Shown: positions 45,257-54,693 of the stretch, piece after piece | How positions within the stretch are numbered: position 1 is the stretch's first letter | How the letters are laid out: every line of letters starts with the position of its first letter | Origin: Paenibacillus woosongensis | GTDB lineage: Bacteria > Bacillota > Bacilli > Paenibacillales > Paenibacillaceae | Length of the DNA stretch: 64,000 nucleotides | Direction: 5' to 3' | Assembly: GCF_030122845.1 (NCBI RefSeq) | Contig: NZ_CP126084.1 | Coordinates: 1,612,001 to 1,676,000, forward strand | Notes under the pieces: model-generated | What the model was told of the DNA's origin: nothing | The model's database searches: none | Seen by the model: only the letters and a program-made list of their open reading frames with translations | Position numbers and translations under genes: made by a program

Positions 45257-46258
45257 GTGAATAGAGAAGTGAGAAAAGGAGCAGACGGCGAGAAGGCCGG
45301 GCAGACAGCGGGTCTACTGGATGAGCTAACGGATGACCATTTCAATGAACGACGAGATGTACGATTGAATGAAAGACTGGATGGACGATTGAGAGAGCAG
45401 CGGAATGAACAACAGAATGAACAACAGAATGAACAACAGAATGAACAACAGAATGAACAACAGGCCGGTTGCTCGACCGAGGCGGCAGGAGATCGATTAA
45501 CGTTTTGGGGAACGGGAGATGCGATGGGCGTACCCAGGGTATATTGCGATTGCGAAATATGCGATGAAGCGAGACAGCAGGGCATCAATCGGCGATACCG
45601 CTCGTCCGTGCTGCTGGAAGGCAGGGAGGGGGCATTTCTTATTGATTGCGGCCCGGATTGGCGTAAGGCGATGGAGCGGAAGGGCCTGCGTTTTATAGAG
45701 CATATTGTGGTGACGCATGCTCATTTCGATCATATCGGCGGGCTGCCGGAATGGGCAGATTCCTGCCGCTGGCTGAACCGGCGGGGACAGCTGTATGCGC
45801 CGCAGGAAGTGATAGACATGATTGTGCGCCAATATCCTTGGCTGCCGGCACAGCTGAATATGCATGCGGTTGATCAAGGCTGTGATTTGGCTGGGTGGCA
45901 TATCGAGGGCTGGAAGGTATTCCACGGCAAAAACGGCTACTCCTACGCCTATCGCCTGTCCAAGCGGGGATACGTCTGGGTCTATTGCTCCGATGCGATC
46001 GCGCTATCCGAGGAACAGAAAGAGCCGCTTCGCGGATTGGATTTACTCATTTTAGGAACGAGCTTCTATGAGGAGAAGGCAGAGTTCTCGACCCGCTCTG
46101 TATATGACATCAAAGAGGCGCTGGTGCTGCTTCAGGAAGTTCAGCCGAAGCGTGCGCTATTTACCCATATGTCCCACGATATCGACCTGCGACGCGACTA
46201 TGCGCTGCCCGAGGGCGTGGAGCTGGCTTATGCGGGCCAGATGGTTGAATTAGCGTAG
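45257..46258 (+). CDS. PhnP-like metallo-beta-lactamase-fold phosphodiesterase with repeat extension
   Basis: Hydrolase of the PhnP/cyclic-phosphate phosphodiesterase type. The fold starts at LTFWGTGDAMGVPR (about residue 83), then CDCEICDEAR, FLIDCGPDWR, the metal motif THAHFDHIGGLPE, and later His/Asp ligands (YCSDAIAL, THMSHDID). The first ~80 residues are an extra, hydrophilic N-terminus that includes five exact NEQQ repeats; ordinary PhnP proteins begin at the fold. No start codon exists between the repeats and the fold, so the extension is probably translated. GTG 45257 (or GTG 45269) lacks a good ribosome site. Confidence 0.8.
   Translation: MNREVRKGADGEKAGQTAGLLDELTDDHFNERRDVRLNERLDGRLREQRNEQQNEQQNEQQNEQQNEQQAGCSTEAAGDRLTFWGTGDAMGVPRVYCDCEICDEARQQGINRRYRSSVLLEGREGAFLIDCGPDWRKAMERKGLRFIEHIVVTHAHFDHIGGLPEWADSCRWLNRRGQLYAPQEVIDMIVRQYPWLPAQLNMHAVDQGCDLAGWHIEGWKVFHGKNGYSYAYRLSKRGYVWVYCSDAIALSEEQKEPLRGLDLLILGTSFYEEKAEFSTRSVYDIKEALVLLQEVQPKRALFTHMSHDIDLRRDYALPEGVELAYAGQMVELA
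45404..45463 (+). repeat. 12-bp tandem repeat, five exact copies
   Basis: AATGAACAACAG five times, in frame, coding (NEQQ)5 in the N-terminal extension of the PhnP-like protein. Confidence 0.95.
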
Positions 46259-46700
46259 CATACAGCAAATTACTAATTTATGACTGCCCTAGGTGGAAAG
46301 ATCAGGTAACTAGATGTAATTCATGCAGTTAGTTCATCGGTTTCGGCTGTGTTTGAGGGAACTAACTGCAGAACCTACATTTGGTTTTAAGCTCATTCGG
46401 CGAATTCGCTCTATTCAGGCGAACTAACTGCATGTTTTACATTTAGCGCATGTAATTTTCGATAAAATGGCTTAACTAGATGTATAAAATACATTCCGCT
46501 TTTAAATAATCGGTGATTGCTTTCGAAAACTAAGGAGAAATGCTGTATTCATGTAGTATTGCAGTATTTTCCAAACGTAAGTTAAAATCCAACAGAACTC
46601 TGCAGTTTTGCAGCATTATTGCTTCCACAGTGATTCGTTCCTAGCCTAAATCCAGGTTCAATAATTCAGATTCAAAAATCAGATTCTATATTCAACAAAT
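46259..46700. other. Intergenic stretch with short repeats
   Basis: No gene seen. It holds GAACTAACTGCA at 46359 and 46421 and its inverse TGCAGTTAGTTC at 46324, each near TACATTT or TGTAATT pieces, plus AACTAGATGTA twice (46311, 46473). These look like a dispersed intergenic repeat family rather than a coding remnant. Confidence 0.55.
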
Positions 46701-46735
46701 AAGAACCTCGCATTCCTATCCATGCGAGGTTCTTT
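46701..46735. terminator. Bidirectional terminator between convergent genes
   Basis: AAGAACCTCGCAT and ATGCGAGGTTCTT arms with T-rich flanks on both strands; it lies just after the HAD gene on the minus strand. Confidence 0.8.
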
Positions 46736-46772
46736 ACTGTGCCGCTTATCTATGAATGTATCCCGGCAAGCT

Positions 46773-47576
46773 TTATGCTTCACGGTTGAAAATAAACTTG
46801 TCGATCGCGTGCTTGACCCCATCCTCGTTGTTGCTTAGGGTAACGTAATCGGCGATTTGTTTCAGCGCCGGGATGGCGTTGCCCATGGCGACGCCGAGTC
46901 CAGCGGCCTCCAGCATTTCATGGTCATTCCAGGAATCCCCGATCGCGATCGTCTCGTCCAGTCCGCAGCCGAAATGGTTTGCGATAAATTTCAGCGCATG
47001 GCCTTTTGTCCCTTCTTTGTGCATGAACTCCAGGAAGTTCGGCTTGGACTTGGTAATATGCACCGAAGGACCAAGCAGCTCCCGGAGCACAGGGGCAATT
47101 TCATCCAAGTAATCCGGCTCATCGATAATGAGCATTTTTGGTGTAGGCTGGGCAACCAGCTTGGCAAAATCCGGTTCGATAAAATACTCTGTGTTGTTGA
47201 GGGACGTATAGTCGATCAGCTTCTGATTTTCCTCTCTCGCATAGAGCTTGTCATCGATATACGTTTGCAGATGCAAATTGTGCTCTACGCAATAGTCAAA
47301 AAGCTTGCTGGCCGCGTCCAAAGGGAGATAGCGCTCATAGAGCACCTTCTCGTCGAGCAGATTTTTGACATAGGCGCCTTGATACGTAATGATCGGCACG
47401 TTGAGGCCGGTCTGGCGGGCGATGGCTTGAGCCGAGGAATAGGCTCTGCCGGTCGCGAGCGTAACGACGACGCCGGCGGCAACCGCTTCTTCCAATGCTT
47501 TTTGCGTGGCAGGGGTGACCTCTTTGTCATCGTTAATCAAAGTATCATCAATATCAATTGCAATAAGCTTATACAT
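46773..47576 (-). CDS. Cof-type HAD-IIB phosphatase
   Basis: 267-residue haloacid-dehalogenase phosphatase. Motif I DIDDTLINDDKEV at the N-terminus (nucleophile Asp8), motif II in VTLATGRAYSS, motif III Lys in HALKFIANHFG, motif IV GDSWNDHEMLEAAG. The large type-IIB cap domain lies between. Such enzymes act on sugar phosphates or flavin phosphates; the substrate here is not evident. ATG 47576 is chosen behind GAGGAGATATCC rather than the in-frame ATG 47603. Third gene of a minus-strand operon with lplJ and the EamA transporter. Confidence 0.9.
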   Translation of the reverse strand: MYKLIAIDIDDTLINDDKEVTPATQKALEEAVAAGVVVTLATGRAYSSAQAIARQTGLNVPIITYQGAYVKNLLDEKVLYERYLPLDAASKLFDYCVEHNLHLQTYIDDKLYAREENQKLIDYTSLNNTEYFIEPDFAKLVAQPTPKMLIIDEPDYLDEIAPVLRELLGPSVHITKSKPNFLEFMHKEGTKGHALKFIANHFGCGLDETIAIGDSWNDHEMLEAAGLGVAMGNAIPALKQIADYVTLSNNEDGVKHAIDKFIFNREA

Positions 47577-47629
47577 CGTCTGGATATCTCCTCTTCTAGT
47601 CATGATTGAAGCTATAATAGCAACGAACG

Positions 47630-48643
47630 CTAAGTAGCCCTCTCTGTAGGCAACGGGGAAGGGATGCTCTCCTTCTTGCCGCCCTCTTTATTGTCCTCAG
47701 ACTTCACAATGCAGGAGCTTTCGCCCCCCTGATCCGGGCTGTGCCCTGCTTTTAATTCGGCCAGAATCATTCCGGTAAAAATAAAGCCGCAGCCCAGCAG
47801 CGCAGACCAGCCAAGCTGCTCGCCGGCGAACAGCACGCCTGTAATCGCTGCGAATACCGGCTCCATCGCGAAGATAACAGCAACCCGCGCCGGGCTCGTG
47901 TAATTTTGACAGACGGTCTGAATCCAAAAGGCAAAGGCGCTGGTCGGGCCGATCGAAACAAGCAGCGCCAGCAGTACTTCAGGCCGCAGCAGCAGTTCCG
48001 TCGTTTGCGCTAATGTTCCGACATGCTCGGTCATGAGGGAAGCGGCCAGACTGAACAGCCCGGTCACGCCAAGCTGGACCGTTGCCAGCGGCAGCGCCGG
48101 ATAACGCGGAGCATAGAGCCCGGTAAAGCCGATATGCAGCGCAAAGGCGAAGGCGCAGAACAGAATCAGGACGTCTCCGCGATTCAGTGAGAAGCTGCCG
48201 TTCGTGAACGTTAGCAGGTACAGTCCGGCGGCAGCCAGTATGGCGCTAATCCAGGTGAACACGGACAGTTTGTGCCGAAAAAGAACTACCGACAGGAACG
48301 GTACAAGCACCACCGACAAGCCGGTAATGAACCCGGCATTCGAGGTCGTCGTATAGAGCAGACCGACCGTCTGAAAACCGTAGCCCGCGCATAAAAACAG
48401 TCCCAGCAGCACGCCATGGCCCAGCAAGCGCAGATTGAACCGGCGCCAATCGTTCCGGTAGAACAGCGTCGTAATGATCGCCAGCAGCAGGGAGGCTCCG
48501 ATGAACCGAATCGCATTGAAGGCGAGCGGCGGGAGCGCCTGCACCGCATTTTGCACGATCAGAAAAGTGCAGCCCCACATCAAGGCGACGAAGAGCAGGC
48601 TCAAGTCGGCGATGCGGGAACGCGGCATGTTTATTTTTATCAC
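47630..48643 (-). CDS. EamA/DMT-family transporter
   Basis: 337-residue membrane protein with ten helices made of two EamA repeats (first near residues 12-140, second near 150-295; FAMEPVFAAITGVLFAGEQLGW marks the second). A polar C-terminal tail of ~35 residues is probably cytoplasmic. DMT transporters export small metabolites or amino acids; the substrate is unknown. ATG 48643 lies 7 bases from the lplJ stop, so they are cotranscribed; ATG 48628 is an alternative start. Confidence 0.88.
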   Translation of the reverse strand: MIKINMPRSRIADLSLLFVALMWGCTFLIVQNAVQALPPLAFNAIRFIGASLLLAIITTLFYRNDWRRFNLRLLGHGVLLGLFLCAGYGFQTVGLLYTTTSNAGFITGLSVVLVPFLSVVLFRHKLSVFTWISAILAAAGLYLLTFTNGSFSLNRGDVLILFCAFAFALHIGFTGLYAPRYPALPLATVQLGVTGLFSLAASLMTEHVGTLAQTTELLLRPEVLLALLVSIGPTSAFAFWIQTVCQNYTSPARVAVIFAMEPVFAAITGVLFAGEQLGWSALLGCGFIFTGMILAELKAGHSPDQGGESSCIVKSEDNKEGGKKESIPSPLPTERAT

Positions 48644-48649
48644 GATCGG

Positions 48650-49654
48650 CTACTCTTTCAGAAAGACCAGGCCGACGAAATCATCAAATTCGAGGTTGCC
48701 AAAATAGTGCTTAATGTCGATGCCCGCGAGCGCCTGGCGAACGGCTTCTTCCTCATGACGCACACCGCGCAGCTTGTCCTCGATATCAGCGACATCGCCT
48801 ACCCCGAAGAAATCGCCGTAAATTTTAATCTCCTGAATATGTCCGTCTTTAATGTCCATGCGAAGATCGATGATGCCGATGGGGAATTTTTTGGAATGCT
48901 TCACATTGGACTCCGGGGACAATCCGAAATTCCAATCCCAATTTTTATAACGTTCCTTGGAAATTTCATGGATCTTGCTCCAATCGTCGTCGGTCAGGCG
49001 ATATTGCGGCACCTTGTCCACATCCATGCCAAAAATATGCCGCAGCAGCTCGGCGCGGAATTCCTCGATCGTCATTTTTTGCTCCAAGAAGTCAATGATG
49101 TTGGCTACCCGGCTGCGCACGGATTTGGTGCTCTTGGATTTGAATTTCTCCGGGTTCGCATGTAGTGAAGCAGCGACATCGCTCAGATTCAGGTTGAACA
49201 TGAGCGTGCCGTGGCTGAACATGCGGCCGCGTGTGGAGAATTGGGCGTTGCCGGAAATTTTTTGCTCGCCGACCTGCAGATCATTGCGCCCCGTCATCTC
49301 TGCATTAACGCCGAGAGATTGCAGCGCTTCAACGACCGGCTGGGTGAATTTGCGGAAGTTGTGGAAGGATTGTCCGTCATCTTTCGTAATGAAGCTGAAA
49401 TTCAAATTGCCCAGATCGTGGTACACCGCACCGCCGCCGGACAAACGGCGAACGACCTGGATATTATTCTCTTTGACGTAATCGAGGTTGATCTCCTCGA
49501 TCGTATTCTGATGCTTGCCGATGATGATCGACGGCGCATTAATGTAGAACAGCAAATAGCTGTCATCTTCAAGCGGAAGATGCTTCAGCGCGTACTCCTC
49601 GATGGCCAGATTGACCGAGGCGTCAGTGATTCCCTGGTTGTCAATAAACAGCAT
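48650..49654 (-). CDS. lplJ: Lipoate--protein ligase LplJ
   Basis: Attaches free lipoate, through lipoyl-AMP, to E2 and GcvH proteins. 334 residues. Catalytic-domain motifs: NLAIEEYALKHLP, INAPSIIIGKHQNT, RRLSGGGAVYHDLGNLNFSF (the lipoyl/ATP binding loop), and GNAQFSTRGRMFSHGTLMF with the conserved Lys just before it (GEQKISGNAQ). A C-terminal LplA accessory domain follows. ATG 49654 is chosen behind GGAGGAAG; an in-frame ATG 49693 has no ribosome site. First gene of a minus-strand operon, divergent from cobD. Confidence 0.94.
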   Translation of the reverse strand: MLFIDNQGITDASVNLAIEEYALKHLPLEDDSYLLFYINAPSIIIGKHQNTIEEINLDYVKENNIQVVRRLSGGGAVYHDLGNLNFSFITKDDGQSFHNFRKFTQPVVEALQSLGVNAEMTGRNDLQVGEQKISGNAQFSTRGRMFSHGTLMFNLNLSDVAASLHANPEKFKSKSTKSVRSRVANIIDFLEQKMTIEEFRAELLRHIFGMDVDKVPQYRLTDDDWSKIHEISKERYKNWDWNFGLSPESNVKHSKKFPIGIIDLRMDIKDGHIQEIKIYGDFFGVGDVADIEDKLRGVRHEEEAVRQALAGIDIKHYFGNLEFDDFVGLVFLKE

Positions 49655-49916
49655 GACTCTTCCTCCATCCAAATCTATATTTGTAACCTGCAAATTTGAA
49701 TTATCCTAACGTACATTGTAAACCAATTCAGGCGGAAACCAAAGGAAAAAAGCGGGTGCGGGCATTTTCCATTTATTCCGTGGCAAGGGGTGTCGTCATT
49801 GACGGCGCATAGGGATTCGCCTCATAATGAGGGCATCGAACTTGGGGCGAGAAGCAGTTAAGACGAAAGAAATGCATTAATACATAAACGATTTTGAGGA
49901 AAAGGGGAATGGCAAT

Positions 49917-51011
49917 ATGCTGGAAGTGTACGGACATGGAGGAGATGTAGAGTCGGCAGCACTGCGATACGGCTTTGAGCCGGAGCAATTCACCGACTTT
50001 AGCGCAAATATTAACCCGCTCGGGCCGCCGCCGGGCATGCTGGAGGCGCTGCAGGCCGCGCTGCCTGAAATTATTCGGTACCCCGATCCGGGCCATCGGG
50101 TGCTGCTCGCCTTATTGGCCGAACGCCACGGGGTTCGGCAGGAGGCCGTTTGCGTAGGCAACGGCGCGGCGGAAATCATGGCGCTCATTTTATTGGCGCT
50201 GGCGCCAGGCAAAGTCGGCGTCGTACAGCCCTGCTTCTCGGAATACGAAACGCTGTCCCGGCAGTTCGGGGCGGAGGTGCAGGCAGTTTACGGCACCGCA
50301 GAGCGGGACTATCGCGCCGAGCCCGGGGAAATCGTGAAACTGATCGCGGCCAGCGACCTCGTGTTCCTTGGCCAGCCGAACAACCCGAACGGGGTGCAAT
50401 ATGATGTGGAGCAATTACGGCAGTTTGCCAAGGCGGGAGAACGGCATGAGACATATATCGTGCTGGATGAGGCGTTCATCGACTTCATACCTCCGGAGCG
50501 GCGCCAGTCGCTGCTCCCTGAGCTGGAACGTTATCCGCACATCATCATCGTTCGGTCGATGACGAAGTTCTATGCGATTCCGGGGCTGCGGCTCGGTTAC
50601 GGCATCGCCCACCCGCATATGGCCGCGGCGATGAGAGGCAAGCAGGTGACGTGGAGTGTTAATATATTGGCGCTGCGGGCAGGAGAGATCAGCTTGCAGG
50701 CAGGGCCGGAATACGAGACGGCGACGATCCATGCGATTGCAGCGGAGCGAAAGCAGCTTAGTGGTGAGCTTGAGCGCTTAGGCTGTGAGGTGACGCCGGG
50801 AGAAGCCAACTATTTACTTCTAGGGCTTCCGGGGCCGTGGACGGCTGAAGCGATGCAGGAGGCGCTGGGCCGGCGCGGCGTACTCGTGCGAAGCTGCGCG
50901 ATGTATCCGGGGCTTGACGCCGGCCATATCCGCGTCGCCGTGAAGGATCGGGCGGCCAATGCCGTGCTGATTCGGGAGATGGAGCAGGTGATGGGAGGAG
51001 GAGAGGGATGA
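49917..51011 (+). CDS. cobD: Threonine-phosphate decarboxylase CobD
   Basis: PLP enzyme making (R)-1-amino-2-propanol phosphate, the linker of the cobalamin nucleotide loop. 364 residues. HGGDVESAALRYG and FSANINPLGPP at the N-terminus are typical of CobD; FLGQPNNPNGVQ, IVLDEAFIDF and VRSMTKFYAIPGLRLGYG (PLP Lys) mark the aminotransferase fold. It overlaps cbiZ by 4 bp. First gene of cobD-cbiZ-cbiB-cobC; no cobalamin riboswitch is visible in the 260 bases upstream. Confidence 0.94.
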   Translation: MLEVYGHGGDVESAALRYGFEPEQFTDFSANINPLGPPPGMLEALQAALPEIIRYPDPGHRVLLALLAERHGVRQEAVCVGNGAAEIMALILLALAPGKVGVVQPCFSEYETLSRQFGAEVQAVYGTAERDYRAEPGEIVKLIAASDLVFLGQPNNPNGVQYDVEQLRQFAKAGERHETYIVLDEAFIDFIPPERRQSLLPELERYPHIIIVRSMTKFYAIPGLRLGYGIAHPHMAAAMRGKQVTWSVNILALRAGEISLQAGPEYETATIHAIAAERKQLSGELERLGCEVTPGEANYLLLGLPGPWTAEAMQEALGRRGVLVRSCAMYPGLDAGHIRVAVKDRAANAVLIREMEQVMGGGEG

Positions 51012-51922
51012 CAACCCCTTTTTTGCATGTGCAGGCGGAACAAGCGGTGAAGGCTGATGGAGCCAGAGAGGCTAGTAAGGCTAGTGAGGCCGATGGGATT
51101 AATGAGGCCCTTGAAGTTAGCGAGACCATTAAAGTGAATCAGGCTAATCGTACTGATTTTGCTGGTCAGGCGAAACCCGCCAAAGTGAATGAAACCCGCC
51201 AAATGGGCGAAGTGGATCAAGTTGACCAAACAGTCTACCACTCGAAAATATGGCCGGGACTGAAGCTGTATCGGAAGGAGCGGCATATTTTGCTGGAAGC
51301 GCCAGAGCCGATGGACAGTTTGGGCAGCGCGGTATATGGCGGCGGAATGCATTCGCTCCAGCGCTTTGTGAATATATACGTGGACAGGTTCTATCACTGT
51401 GAAGATCCGGTGCGGGATACCCGGAATTTGCTAGGCGAATGGGGATATCCCGAGCAGGGAACGGCCGGGCTGCTTACGGCGGTGCAGCTGAAGCATGCGG
51501 CGGTCGCCGAGGAGCAGGGCGCCGACTTCGGCGTGCTGTGCTGCGCGACGGCGGGCGTGTCCAACGCGGCCCGGGCTGGCGTGCCGCGGACGACGTTCCC
51601 CGCCTCTTGGACGCCGGGCACGATTAATATTATGCTCGTCGTCGACGGCAGAATGACCCCCGCGGCCATGGTGAACGCCGTCATCACGGCGACGGAGGCC
51701 AAGGCGGCCGCGCTGAGTGATCTCGGCGTGCGCGACGCCGAGAACGGCCTGACCGCAACCGGCACGACGACGGATGCGGTCATGCTGGGCGTCAGCCAGC
51801 GGGCCGAGTGGCCGCTGCTGCACGCCTACGCGGGAACCGCGACCGATCTGGGCGGCACGATTGGCCGCCTGGTGTACGACGCGGTTCGCGAATCTTTGGC
51901 CGCGGCCGGAGGGCCGAAATGA
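51008..51922 (+). CDS. cbiZ: Adenosylcobinamide amidohydrolase CbiZ with N-terminal extension
   Basis: Removes aminopropanol from adenosylcobinamide to give adenosylcobyric acid, letting the cell salvage cobinamides. The CbiZ domain runs from about residue 85 to 300, with SSAVYGGG-like DSLGSAVYGGGMHSLQRFVN, FGVLCCATAGVSNAARAG, GTINIMLVVDG and TATGTTTDAVMLG. The first ~75 residues are a hydrophilic, repeat-like tract (many Lys/Ala/Glu/Val blocks) absent from the family core. It overlaps cobD and cbiB by 4 bp each, consistent with work in the same pathway. Confidence 0.9.
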   Translation: MTTPFLHVQAEQAVKADGAREASKASEADGINEALEVSETIKVNQANRTDFAGQAKPAKVNETRQMGEVDQVDQTVYHSKIWPGLKLYRKERHILLEAPEPMDSLGSAVYGGGMHSLQRFVNIYVDRFYHCEDPVRDTRNLLGEWGYPEQGTAGLLTAVQLKHAAVAEEQGADFGVLCCATAGVSNAARAGVPRTTFPASWTPGTINIMLVVDGRMTPAAMVNAVITATEAKAAALSDLGVRDAENGLTATGTTTDAVMLGVSQRAEWPLLHAYAGTATDLGGTIGRLVYDAVRESLAAAGGPK

Positions 51923-52881
51923 CGGCCGCGTGGTGGGTGCTGCCGGTCGCGTATGCGCTTGACCGGCTGCTTGGCGATCCGCGCTGGCTTCCCCATCCCG
52001 TCGTCGGGATGGGGAAGGCGATCGCCGCGATCGAGGCGGCCATTCGCCGCCTGGTGCAGCCCCGCGCCTACCGTGCTGCGGGGCTGCTGCTGCCGCTGCT
52101 TGTCGCGGGCGGCAGCTTTGCCGTGACCTGGGCTGTGCTGCGCTTGCTGGCCCAGGTCAGCCCGTGGCTCGCCGCGCTGGCGGAAGCCGCGCTGATTGCC
52201 ACGACCATCGCGGCCAAGGGGCTGCAGGCTGCCGGCATGGAGGTGTGCGGCCATTTGCGCCGCGGAGATATGCCGGCTGCGCGGCGCGCACTCGGCATGA
52301 TCGTCGGGCGCGACACCGCACACCTCCCAGAGCCGGAAGTGGCGCGCGGCGCGGTGGAGACGGTCGCCGAGAATATCGTCGACGCTGTCGTCTCGCCGCT
52401 CTTCTTCGCGCTGCTGGGCGGGGCTCCGCTGGCGATGGCTTACCGCGCCGTCAACACCCTCGATTCGATGGTCGGCTACAAAAATGAGAAATACATCGAT
52501 CTCGGCTGGGCGTCGGCCCGGCTTGACGATATCGCGAATTATATTCCCGCGCGCCTTACGGCCCTGTTGTTAATTGCCGCTGCCTGGCTGCTGCGCTTCA
52601 ATGCCAAAGGGGCTGCAGCCATCGTGCGGCGCGATGCTTCGTCCCATCCAAGCCCGAACAGCGGGTACCCCGAATCAGCCGTCGCCGGAGCGCTTGGCGT
52701 TCGCTTGGGCGGGGAGAATTCCTATCATGGCGTGGTGTCTTTTCGCGCGTATATGGGGGACAAGACCCGTGAGCTGGAGGCGGAGGACATTCCAAAAACG
52801 GGCCAAATGCTGTTTGTAGTTTCAGATATATTCGTGCTGCTGGGAACAGTAGCGTGGCTGGCGTTAGCGGGCGGATTTTAG
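51919..52881 (+). CDS. cbiB: Adenosylcobinamide-phosphate synthase CbiB
   Basis: Membrane enzyme joining adenosylcobyric acid to aminopropanol phosphate. 320 residues, about four to six helices. Motifs: YALDRLLGDPRWLPHPVVGMG at the N-terminus, GRDTAHLPEPEVARGAVETVAENIVDAVVSPLFF, NTLDSMVGYKNEKY and HPSPNSGYPESAVAGAL, all CbiB signatures. ATG 51919 overlaps the cbiZ stop (ATGA). The C-terminal half before the stop is intact. Confidence 0.95.
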   Translation: MTAAWWVLPVAYALDRLLGDPRWLPHPVVGMGKAIAAIEAAIRRLVQPRAYRAAGLLLPLLVAGGSFAVTWAVLRLLAQVSPWLAALAEAALIATTIAAKGLQAAGMEVCGHLRRGDMPAARRALGMIVGRDTAHLPEPEVARGAVETVAENIVDAVVSPLFFALLGGAPLAMAYRAVNTLDSMVGYKNEKYIDLGWASARLDDIANYIPARLTALLLIAAAWLLRFNAKGAAAIVRRDASSHPSPNSGYPESAVAGALGVRLGGENSYHGVVSFRAYMGDKTRELEAEDIPKTGQMLFVVSDIFVLLGTVAWLALAGGF

Positions 52882-52925
52882 TTCCCGATCAATATGGTAA
52901 AAGCGGTTATTGGGAGGCGGGATGA

Positions 52926-53537
52926 TTGAAGAAGCAAAAGAGTTACGCAGCTGAGCTCTGGCTGGTCCGCCATGGCCGTACTAGCTGGAATAGGGAGCGG
53001 CGCTATCAGGGGCATTCGAATGTTGCTCTATTGGATGATGAAGCGTCTGGACTGGAGGGTCTGAAGAAGGAGCTTGGGGGCGTTTCTTTCTCTTCGGTAT
53101 ATTGCAGCGATCTGCTGCGCTGCCGCCAGACCCTGGAGAGGGTCAGGCCAGATCTTGCCGGGAAGGCTGTATACGACTCGCGCCTGCGGGAGATGAACTT
53201 TGGGCAATGGGAAGGGCAGACGTATGAAATGCTCAAGGATAACCTGGTTTATCGCGCCTGGATTGATGATCCGGTATCGGTAACTCCACCCGGCGGGGAA
53301 ACGTGGGACGATTTTCACCAGCGGGTAAGAAGTATCTATGAGGAGTGGGTCAACCTGGCGCAACGTAACCCATGCCCAGATCATAACATGGGGCAGCGGA
53401 TTCTTGCTGTCACACATGGGGGCGTCGTCTCGCTCGCAGCCTCATTGCAGCGTCCTGGAACGGGATTTTGGGATACGGCTGTCGAAGCTGGAGGCGTACT
53501 TCGGCTTGGAATCGGAGAGAGAGCTGCAGCGGATTAG
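52926..53537 (+). CDS. cobC: Histidine-phosphatase CobC-like (alpha-ribazole phosphatase)
   Basis: Histidine phosphatase of 203 residues: LVRHGRTSWNRERRYQGHSN (catalytic His15 in RHG), YCSDLLRCRQTLE, MNFGQWEGQTYE, and VTHGGVVSL near 165. Its position 44 bases after cbiB makes alpha-ribazole-5'-phosphate or adenosylcobalamin-phosphate dephosphorylation the best guess, though the family is broad. TTG start at 52926 behind GGGAGGCGGG. Confidence 0.8.
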   Translation: MKKQKSYAAELWLVRHGRTSWNRERRYQGHSNVALLDDEASGLEGLKKELGGVSFSSVYCSDLLRCRQTLERVRPDLAGKAVYDSRLREMNFGQWEGQTYEMLKDNLVYRAWIDDPVSVTPPGGETWDDFHQRVRSIYEEWVNLAQRNPCPDHNMGQRILAVTHGGVVSLAASLQRPGTGFWDTAVEAGGVLRLGIGERAAAD

Positions 53538-53642
53538 CGGATCAGGAGTATTACGATACGTCCCAACAGCATAAGGCGTTGCTTGTGCAGGAGAAAATAA
53601 ATCAAAGCTGATTATTATGCATCAATACCGACAAAGGAAGTG

Positions 53643-54611
53643 ATGGGCATGCCAGAAACAAGAACGGGAACATCCGTGCAACTGGCGGTTAGTGTGCTAG
53701 ATCTGGTTCCCCGGTTGCCCGGGTATTCGGATGAAGAGGCGTTAAGACAAGCTGTGTCTTTGGCACAGCATGCCGAAAAATGGGGCTACACCCGGTATTG
53801 GACGGCTGAGCATCACGATATGCCCGGGCTGGCCTGTACTTCGCCTGAGGTGCTGCTGGCCCATGTCGGAGCAAAGACAGAGCGGATTCGCCTCGGTTCG
53901 GGGGCCGTTCTGCTGCCCCACTACAGTCCGCTGAAAGTAGCAGAGTGGTTCCGGCTGCTGGCTGCATTATATCCGGGCAGGATAGATTTGGGACTGGGAC
54001 GGGCTCCAGGTGGAGAAGCGCACACTGTTATGGCTCTTAGCGGCAATTTTTTAGCACGGGTTGCTGAGCTGCCGAAGACGATCGCTTCGCTGCTGGAGCT
54101 GCTCCAGGACGCTTACGAGTATGAGGGGCATGCCGTAACCGCACGGCCGCAGCCGCAAATCGGACCAGCGGTCTGGATGCTCGGAACGAACAAGAAAAGC
54201 GCGGAATACGCGGCCAAATTTGGAACGGGTTATGTTTTTGGACAGTTTATGAGCGAGCGTGACGGCGTAGACATATTGGCCGCCTATCGGGCAGATTTTA
54301 CGCCCTCTGCGCTGCAAAGCGCGCCAAAGACGCTACTGGCCGTTAGCGTAATTTGCGCAGGGACGGAGAGTGAAGCTGCGCATTGGGTACAGGTGCTCGA
54401 TGAGACGGCAAGACAAACGGGGTGGGGTTCGTTCCGAAGCATAAGCGGTACGCCGCATAGCGTGCATAAGCAGCTTAAAGATATGCAGTGCGAATACGCC
54501 AATGACGAATTTCTGATCGTTTGCCCTATTCCTGACTATGCGGCAAGGCTGGAATGCTACAGACTGCTGGCCGAGGCTTTACGGGGGGTGGCGGCGTTTG
54601 ATGGTGCGTAA
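53643..54611 (+). CDS. LLM-class flavin-dependent oxidoreductase
   Basis: Luciferase-like TIM-barrel protein of ~322 residues, of the single-component type: VSVLDLVPRLPG, AEKWGYTRYWTAEHHDMPGLACTSPEVLLAHV, IRLGSGAVLLPHYSPLKVAEWFR, GRIDLGLGRAPGG and MLGTNKKSAEYAAKFGTGYVFG. FMN or F420 use and substrate are unknown. ATG 53643 or 53649 behind AAAGGAAG. It lies between the cob operon and the methyltransferase without an obvious pathway link. Confidence 0.88.
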   Translation: MGMPETRTGTSVQLAVSVLDLVPRLPGYSDEEALRQAVSLAQHAEKWGYTRYWTAEHHDMPGLACTSPEVLLAHVGAKTERIRLGSGAVLLPHYSPLKVAEWFRLLAALYPGRIDLGLGRAPGGEAHTVMALSGNFLARVAELPKTIASLLELLQDAYEYEGHAVTARPQPQIGPAVWMLGTNKKSAEYAAKFGTGYVFGQFMSERDGVDILAAYRADFTPSALQSAPKTLLAVSVICAGTESEAAHWVQVLDETARQTGWGSFRSISGTPHSVHKQLKDMQCEYANDEFLIVCPIPDYAARLECYRLLAEALRGVAAFDGA

Positions 54612-54693
54612 TAGTGACCCGTATATCGCTGTAAAGGAAACTTGATCCGTGCAGACGGGCAGAAGTGAGTTCATGGTTGGGAGCGAGATTTAT

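Noticed and set aside
46857..47609. A 250-codon plus-strand frame opposite the HAD gene
   Set aside because: Antisense shadow; the minus-strand HAD motifs are complete.
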